Below, one piece after another: positions 6,045-10,227 of a DNA stretch of 10,227 bases (position 1 is its first letter; each line of letters begins with the position of its first letter). The stretch covers positions 1 to 10,227 of the forward strand of contig JAQBXG010000046.1 in NCBI GenBank assembly GCA_027625125.1, in the 5' to 3' direction. A model generated the notes under the pieces. It had not been told where the DNA came from. It saw nothing but the letters and a program-made list of their open reading frames with translations, and did no database searches. A program made the position numbers and the translations under genes. This DNA is from Pseudomonadota bacterium (GTDB taxonomy: Bacteria > Pseudomonadota > Alphaproteobacteria > UBA2966 > CAIVPW01).

Positions 6045-7535
6045 CTACGGCGCAAACCCACCCGGAAGAACTGCGTCGTTCCAGATCGCTCCGTCTTTCG
6101 TCACGTCCGACAGATTCGCCAGATACAGATTGGCCAGCGACAGGTTGGCCGAAGTCAGGTTCGCGCCGCGCAAATTGGCGTTGATGAAATTCGATGCGCG
6201 AAGATCGGCGCCGGTCAGGTCGGCGTCGATCAACTGCACGCGTGGCATCGTCGCCTCCAGGATGATGACCCCGGCCATCTTCGACCGCGACAATTGGGCA
6301 TCATCCATCAATGAACCGCTGAGGTCCGCATCCAGAAATACGGCGTCATTCATGCGCGCCGCGCGCAGATCCATCGCCACCATGCGCGCGCCGGTCAAGT
6401 TCGCGCCGATGAATTGCACCCGACCGGCATTGGTCAACGTCAGGTCCGCGCCGATCAGGTTCGCGCCGTCACATCGCGCCTCGTACATCATCGCTTCCTG
6501 AATGTTCGCGCCTTCCAGATTGGCGCGTTTCAAATCGGCGCGATTCAGGTTCGCGCCTTCCAGGTTGGCGTTCGCAAGGTTTGCTCCGGCCAGAATGGCC
6601 GCGTGCAGATTGGCGCCAGACAAATCCGCTCCGGCAAGGTTGGCGCCGCGCAGGTCGGCGCGTTTCAGGTTGACGCCCCTGAGATCGCAGCCCGGGCAAT
6701 CCATCGCCCAGGCCGCCAACAGGTCTCTGTCGGTTGGGCCGGGAAATTCGGTCGGCGCCTCCCGGGGCTGGCCGACAGCGGCGTTCCGCAGCACCAGTTC
6801 GAACCGCGTCGAGCTTTCGAACTGGCCGGTGGTCGGGCGGCGCGTCACCGGGTCGATCAGCACCTGGCCAGGTTTGCGAAAATTATGGGTGACGATTTCC
6901 ACCGTGGCGTCGGGGTCGTCGACCGATTTCCGGCACCTGGTATTTACATAACTGCCCTGAAATTCCGCCTCGCCGTCCAGCCGCGGCAGGTCCTCGCAAT
7001 TCCAGCCTTCGCCGTACCGCGAGCGCAAGAAGTTTCCCAGGATGGCGCCGCGTTCGCGTATCTCCACCGAGACGCGGGGGTCGGACACCATGCGAATGCC
7101 AACCAGGAATCCGCGCCCGTCGAACAAGCCCGAAACGATGACCGGAATTTCGTACGCCGACGTGTACTGAAAGATGGCGATCTTATGCGGCAGAGCGTGC
7201 GCCTTCGCCCAGTATTCATTCTCGTCGTCGTACTGGAAATAAATCTCGTGAAACCCGGTTTCGGCGTCCGGGGAACATTTCGCATAGTCACGCCAGCCGG
7301 ACAACGGCAGCGAAGGTGGGCCGCCGTTGGTGCCGCAGGCGTAATCGATATAGTCCTCGGTCGGCAATTCGTACGCGTGCGCCCCCAGTCGGAGATCCCA
7401 TGCCGACGGCGCATACAGACCGGCCTGTGCGCGCAGGTCGTCCTGGGCGCTGGCCGGAATTGCCGCCAATACCCCGATCAACAATGCTGCGGCGGATTGC
7501 GCCTTCACCGGCCGCCCCCCAAATCGATCACCCAT
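6045..7535 (-). CDS. Exported pentapeptide-repeat protein with a novel N-terminal domain
   Basis: This 496-residue protein starts at an ATG with GGAGG five bases upstream (7541-7545). Residues 1-30 form a signal peptide (AAALLIGVLAAIPASA before QDD), which points to the periplasm or cell surface. Residues 31-280 form a domain I do not recognise. It is mixed in character, with Cys67, Cys87, Cys180 and Cys201 possibly paired as disulfides and a segment EIYFQYDDENEYWAKAHALP. Residues 281-480 are about 40 consecutive pentapeptides of the A(D/N)Lxx type, kept in register and opened by CPGCDLRGVNLKRADLRGAN. Such arrays fold as a right-handed four-sided beta helix, about ten turns here. Pentapeptide proteins include DNA mimics, but an exported one is more likely a structural or binding element. 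The gene diverges from cytochrome c and converges head-on with the 85-residue gene. Confidence 0.85.
   Translation of the reverse strand: MGDRFGGRPVKAQSAAALLIGVLAAIPASAQDDLRAQAGLYAPSAWDLRLGAHAYELPTEDYIDYACGTNGGPPSLPLSGWRDYAKCSPDAETGFHEIYFQYDDENEYWAKAHALPHKIAIFQYTSAYEIPVIVSGLFDGRGFLVGIRMVSDPRVSVEIRERGAILGNFLRSRYGEGWNCEDLPRLDGEAEFQGSYVNTRCRKSVDDPDATVEIVTHNFRKPGQVLIDPVTRRPTTGQFESSTRFELVLRNAAVGQPREAPTEFPGPTDRDLLAAWAMDCPGCDLRGVNLKRADLRGANLAGADLSGANLHAAILAGANLANANLEGANLNRADLKRANLEGANIQEAMMYEARCDGANLIGADLTLTNAGRVQFIGANLTGARMVAMDLRAARMNDAVFLDADLSGSLMDDAQLSRSKMAGVIILEATMPRVQLIDADLTGADLRASNFINANLRGANLTSANLSLANLYLANLSDVTKDGAIWNDAVLPGGFAP
6096..6695 (-). repeat. Tandem 15-base coding repeats (pentapeptide array)
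   Basis: This stretch encodes residues 281-480 of the exported protein as about 40 degenerate 15-base units, most containing a gcg-aac/gat-ctg core (Ala-Asn/Asp-Leu). The units are well diverged at DNA level. The middle third (around 6250-6480) is the least regular, with Met, Val or Phe replacing Leu, as in MVAMDLRAARMNDAVF. Confidence 0.85.
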
Positions 7536-7550
7536 GAAAACCTCCGGAAA

Positions 7551-7579
7551 AGCTTACCGGTGTGCAGGTCGCCAGGCAA
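7551..7579 (-). promoter_or_regulatory. Candidate promoter for the pentapeptide gene
   Basis: On the - strand, TTGCCT (7579-7574) and TAAGCT (7556-7551) are exactly 17 bases apart, and the -10 is again preceded by GG, as GGTAAGCT. The expected start of transcription falls on the GGAGG site, leaving a leader of only about ten bases. This makes the call uncertain. Confidence 0.35.
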
Positions 7580-7593
7580 TCGGGCCGGATGCG

Positions 7594-7622
7594 TTGAATC
7601 CTTTCGTCAGCGATGCGAAACT
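7594..7622 (+). promoter_or_regulatory. Candidate promoter for the cytochrome c gene
   Basis: TTGAAT (7594-7599) and GAAACT (7617-7622) are 17 bases apart, in the divergent gap upstream of the cytochrome gene. Transcription would start near 7629, giving a leader of about 33 bases that contains the ribosome binding site AGGGGAG (7651-7657). Confidence 0.35.
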
Positions 7623-7628
7623 TGGGCG

Positions 7629-7641
7629 TGCCAATTTGGCA
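7629..7641. promoter_or_regulatory. Inverted repeat at the expected transcription start, candidate operator
   Basis: TGCCAATTTGGCA has perfect six-base arms (TGCCAA/TTGGCA) around one base. It begins about where transcription from the 7594-7622 promoter would start and lies 20 bases before the ATG of cytochrome c. This is a good place for a repressor to act. The regulator is not identified. Confidence 0.4.
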
Positions 7642-7661
7642 GGATGCGGAAGGGGAGAAAG

Positions 7662-8183
7662 ATGCGTAATTCCAGTAGCGGATGGGTACGTCTCGCCGGC
7701 GCGGCCCTGGTTGCCGGGTTCCTGATCGGGCTGCCGTCGCCGGTACTCGCCCAGGGCCTGGCGGCGTTGGGCAAGGAAGTCTGGCTGACGCGATCCAATT
7801 GCCGCGACTGCCACGGCTCCCTCGGCAACGGCTACCAGGACGATCCCCAGGCCCCCCAAGGCTACAATCTGCGGGAGACCATCCTGTCGCCCGACGAAAT
7901 GCGCGACGTGATCCGCTGCGGCCGCCCCGGCGGCCTGATGCCGTCATTCCAGCGCACCGCGTGGACCGACCGCGCACCTTGCTGGGGCATGGTCGCCGAT
8001 GATGTCGGCGACATGATTCCCGACAAGGCGGAAACCGCGCTCGCCGACCGTCTGCTGAACGCGCTGGTCGAAATGATCTTCGCCGAATTCGTCGGCAAGC
8101 CCGACATCACCCAGGAAATGTGCACGGACTTTCTCGGCCAGGCCGCGGCCCGCTGTGTCGGCTTTCCCGCCGCGGGCAATTGA
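7662..8183 (+). CDS. Periplasmic cytochrome c, probable electron acceptor of the PQQ dehydrogenase
   Basis: This 173-residue monohaem class I cytochrome starts at ATG 7662 behind AGGGGAG. An in-frame ATG at 7644 would add six residues but has a poorer ribosome site. Residues 1-30 are a signal peptide (ending SPVLA before QGL). The haem site is CRDCH at 47-51, and the likely axial methionine is Met93 in IRCGRPGGLMPSF. Four further cysteines (86, 107, 154, 165) may form two disulfides. From memory, the CGRPG..MP..R.A..D..C.G layout is shared with cytochromes encoded beside methanol/ethanol-type PQQ dehydrogenases. Such a dehydrogenase lies directly downstream on the other strand, so a redox partnership is likely. 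The two genes are convergent, not co-transcribed, and share one terminator. Confidence 0.85.
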   Translation: MRNSSSGWVRLAGAALVAGFLIGLPSPVLAQGLAALGKEVWLTRSNCRDCHGSLGNGYQDDPQAPQGYNLRETILSPDEMRDVIRCGRPGGLMPSFQRTAWTDRAPCWGMVADDVGDMIPDKAETALADRLLNALVEMIFAEFVGKPDITQEMCTDFLGQAAARCVGFPAAGN

Positions 8184-8228
8184 CCGGCCGGCGAGACCGC
8201 GATCCCTTGAACGCGCGGCGGCTGTGAC

Positions 8229-8265
8229 AAAAAAGGGGCGGGCCATTGGCCCGCCCCTCTCTTTT
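8229..8265. terminator. Strong bidirectional intrinsic terminator
   Basis: A perfect ten-base GC stem, GGGGCGGGCC (8235-8244) and GGCCCGCCCC (8248-8257), closes on the loop ATT. Six A's precede it (8229-8234) and TCTCTTTT follows (8258-8265). It therefore works as a terminator for cytochrome c on the + strand, and even better for the PQQ dehydrogenase on the - strand, which reads six T's after the stem. Confidence 0.93.
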
Positions 8266-8280
8266 CGGGAAGTCGCCGAA

Positions 8281-10071
8281 CTACAGCGAGAACACGTACA
8301 GCATCGAACCCCAACCTGGCTCGGGGATTTCATCCCGTCCGGTGGTCTGGGTGCGTCCGCCCGCGACAATGGCCATATATTGCTTGCCATTGACCGCATA
8401 GGTGAAGAACGGCGCCTTGACGCCCATGCCGGTGTGGAAGCTCCACACCTGGGTCAGGTCATCATCGGTATAGGCCCGCAGCTCTCCGTCCTCGAACGCG
8501 GTGAAGATCAGCCCGCCGGCGGTGGCCAGCACGCCGGACTTGCCGGGATAGGGATTGCGCTGCTGCGCAAGCACCTGGCCCGTGGTCACGTCAACGGCGG
8601 ACACCAGTCCGGCTGACGGGAACACCGTGCGCGTGCCCTCCCGGCGGCGGCCGCGTTCGTCGATCGCGCCTGGCGGATCGTCAAGGGTGATCGCCGCGAT
8701 GATGGCGAACTGCTGGCACCCGTCTTCGCCCGACATATACGCGACGCGGGTTACCGGATTGTACGCGGGCGGCTGCCAGCGCGCGCCGCCCGGAAGGTCC
8801 GGGCACGCCATCTTCGGCTCGGCGTCGTCCCGCGCCCAGCGGGTCGCCGGGATATACGTCTGCAATTGCAGATTGGGGTCGTACTCGACCGGCTTGCCGG
8901 TCTTCGGATCGATGCCGGCGGTCCAGTTGACCTTTGACACGTACTGGGCGGCCGACAGGAAGTCGCCGTTCGTGCGGTCCAGCTGATAGTAGAAACCGTT
9001 CCGGCCGAAGTGCGCGACCAATTTGCGGTCGGTGCCGTTGAACGGCGCATCGATCAGCATGTGCACGCCGTTTTCGTCATAGTCCCAGGACTCGTTGGGC
9101 ACATACTGGAAGTACCACTTGATCTCCCCGGTATCGATGTCCCATGCCATGGCGCTGTTCGAAAACAGGTTGTCGCCGGGGCGGAACTCCGGGTCGAACA
9201 TCGGCACCGGCTGGGCGGTGCCCCAGATCGTCACTCGCTGCTCGGGATCGTACGAACCGGTGGTCCACAGCGAGGCGCCGCCGGTCTTCCAGGCGCCGTG
9301 ATCGTCGGCCCAGGTTTCGTGTCCCATCTCGCCCGGTCCGGGCACCGTGTACTGGCGCCAGATTTCCTCGCCGGTATTGATATCCAGCGCGGCGATCCAG
9401 CCGCGGGTCCCGGCGTCACCCTTGCTCTGGCCCACCAGCATCTTGCCGTCGGCGGCAATCGGCGCGGCCGTGAAGCCTTCCCGGTCCATGCGCGGCGTGT
9501 CGGCGGCGCCGCCCTTTTCATGGGGAATACGCGCGACCTGGACGTCCCACAGGAACTCGCCGGTGTCGCGATTGACACTGATCGCGCGGCCGTCGACCAG
9601 GTTGTGGACGACGGCGTTCTCCCACATCGCCATGCCGCGGGTGCGGCGGTTTTCATCGCGGGAAACGGCGGCGTCCGCCTTCCAGACGACAACGCCCTGA
9701 TTCCCGGAGCGAAGGTCGATCTTGTAGATCAGACCGTAACCGCCGTCGATCCACATGAAGCCGTCGTCGACCAGCCCGGTGCTCTGGTTGTCGGCCTCGG
9801 TGTCGCCACGCAAAACGTCGTTCAACGGCACCGTAAACGCCATCTTCATATTGCCGATGGTGTTGCGGTTGATCTGGTTCAGCCGCGTGTACCGATGCGA
9901 ACCATAGTTCTGGAACTGCATCAACCAGTTCTGCGGCTCGCGATCGGCGTTTTCCATCCGCAACTGGTCCGCGGGGAACGCCATCGCCGGCACCGCCATC
10001 GCGGTCGCCAACGCTCCTCCCAGAATCGTCGATGTCACGGCTCGAAGCCGTGTGTTTTCTTTCATGTTCAT
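8281..10071 (-). CDS. PQQ-dependent alcohol dehydrogenase (methanol/ethanol family), lanthanide-type signature
   Basis: This 596-residue periplasmic quinoprotein would oxidise an alcohol or aldehyde with PQQ and pass electrons to a cytochrome c. The open frame begins at 10185, but the signal peptide (ending AMAVPAMA before FPADQL) and a GGGAGG site support ATG 10071; ATG 10065 is an alternative. Family features include NYGSHRYTRLNQINRNT (55-71), repeated propeller-blade motifs such as AMAWDIDTGEIKW, a likely disulfide Cys423-Cys452 and GVKAPFFTYAVNGKQYMAIV near the end. NESWDYDENG at 326-335 gives the catalytic Asp330 and the extra Asp332 typical of lanthanide enzymes (XoxF, ExaF). By hand alignment, the metal ligand Glu becomes Asp219 (KGDAGTRG) and Asn becomes Gln287 (GTAQP), and the vicinal Cys-Cys pair is absent near residues 137-150. 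The substrate is unknown. No PQQ synthesis gene is in view. Confidence 0.92.
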   Translation of the reverse strand: MNMKENTRLRAVTSTILGGALATAMAVPAMAFPADQLRMENADREPQNWLMQFQNYGSHRYTRLNQINRNTIGNMKMAFTVPLNDVLRGDTEADNQSTGLVDDGFMWIDGGYGLIYKIDLRSGNQGVVVWKADAAVSRDENRRTRGMAMWENAVVHNLVDGRAISVNRDTGEFLWDVQVARIPHEKGGAADTPRMDREGFTAAPIAADGKMLVGQSKGDAGTRGWIAALDINTGEEIWRQYTVPGPGEMGHETWADDHGAWKTGGASLWTTGSYDPEQRVTIWGTAQPVPMFDPEFRPGDNLFSNSAMAWDIDTGEIKWYFQYVPNESWDYDENGVHMLIDAPFNGTDRKLVAHFGRNGFYYQLDRTNGDFLSAAQYVSKVNWTAGIDPKTGKPVEYDPNLQLQTYIPATRWARDDAEPKMACPDLPGGARWQPPAYNPVTRVAYMSGEDGCQQFAIIAAITLDDPPGAIDERGRRREGTRTVFPSAGLVSAVDVTTGQVLAQQRNPYPGKSGVLATAGGLIFTAFEDGELRAYTDDDLTQVWSFHTGMGVKAPFFTYAVNGKQYMAIVAGGRTQTTGRDEIPEPGWGSMLYVFSL

Positions 10072-10081
10072 GCCGGTGGGA

Positions 10082-10087
10082 CCTCCC
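10082..10087 (-). promoter_or_regulatory. Ribosome binding site of the PQQ dehydrogenase
   Basis: On the - strand, GGGAGG lies ten bases before ATG 10071 and sixteen before ATG 10065. It favours the first, slightly longer start and rules against the upstream in-frame start at 10185. Confidence 0.7.
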
Positions 10088-10156
10088 AGCCCCGATTGAC
10101 ACTGAGTTGCGGGAGGCCGGCACAAGTCCGTTCTCGTGATTGCCCCCCATAGCGGC

Positions 10157-10185
10157 GATAGTTTCAGACTTTGCGGGCAAGTCAA
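10157..10185 (-). promoter_or_regulatory. Candidate promoter for the PQQ dehydrogenase
   Basis: On the - strand, TTGACT (10185-10180) is followed after 17 bases by ACTATC (10162-10157). The -35 is a good match and the -10 is poor. It would give a leader of about 80 bases before the ATG at 10071. Confidence 0.4.
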
Positions 10186-10210
10186 CTGGCGTTGTACGAC
10201 CCCGGCGCCG

Positions 10211-10223
10211 CCACAAACTGTGG
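10211..10223. promoter_or_regulatory. Short inverted repeat upstream of the PQQ dehydrogenase promoter
   Basis: CCACAAACTGTGG has perfect five-base arms around AAC. It lies about 25 bases upstream of the -35 candidate, where an activator could bind. It is cut close to the window edge and may be chance. Confidence 0.25.
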
Positions 10224-10227
10224 TGCA

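Noticed and set aside
6096..6695. Possible CRISPR-like or satellite array
   Set aside because: The 15-base units are in coding phase, diverged, have no spacers, and encode a clear pentapeptide pattern.
7629..7656. Possible sigma-54 promoter (TTGGCA followed by GC)
   Set aside because: The distance between the GG and GC elements does not fit the -24/-12 arrangement.
6414..7661. Long + strand extension upstream of cytochrome c, with AFQIGAFQIG-like periodic residues
   Set aside because: The five-residue periodicity is the antisense reading of the pentapeptide array. The true cytochrome start is at 7662 with a signal peptide and ribosome site.
9010..10152. 380-codon + strand frame antisense to the PQQ dehydrogenase
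   Set aside because: The dehydrogenase motifs on the - strand are unambiguous, and the antisense product has no recognisable features.

Overview
The window is GC-rich (about two-thirds G+C by eye) and looks chromosomal. The gene families point to an alphaproteobacterium: a UrtB/UrtC-like (HAAT) permease pair, a DUF2927-type exported protein, a DHOR-type dihaem cytochrome and a PQQ alcohol dehydrogenase with its own cytochrome c. This is an inference from family content and base composition; there is no rRNA or other taxonomic marker. I see no tRNA, CRISPR array, insertion sequence or phage gene.

Left part (1-4889), all on the + strand. The tail of an ABC ATPase is followed, with 0 and 2 bases between genes, by two inner-membrane permeases of a branched-chain amino acid / urea / short-chain amide type importer. 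Next comes an exported TPR protein (1978-2730), which probably has its own promoter and may be read from a leaderless mRNA. A dihaem c-type cytochrome follows (2797-4359), then a conserved cytoplasmic-looking protein of unknown function (4374-4889).

Right part (4896-10071). Gene direction now alternates: DUF2927-like putative zinc protease (-), 85-residue unknown (+), exported pentapeptide-repeat protein (-), cytochrome c (+), PQQ dehydrogenase (-). The convergent pairs are packed very tightly. Two pairs have stop codons 6 and 0 bases apart, and the third shares a strong bidirectional terminator (8229-8265). The two divergent gaps, 123 and 126 bases, are where regulation must sit, and both contain perfect inverted repeats.

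How the genes may work together. Six of the ten CDSs have visible export signals, and the last two genes form a plausible periplasmic oxidation module: the PQQ dehydrogenase oxidises an alcohol or aldehyde and the facing cytochrome c takes the electrons. The dihaem protein could be a second electron-transfer or peroxidase element. The most unusual item is the PQQ dehydrogenase. It has the Asp-Tyr-Asp signature of lanthanide enzymes, but by hand alignment both other side-chain metal ligands are changed (Glu to Asp, Asn to Gln) and the vicinal cysteine pair is missing. The exported pentapeptide protein, with 40 in-register repeats behind an unrecognised N-terminal domain of about 250 residues, is the second item worth following up.
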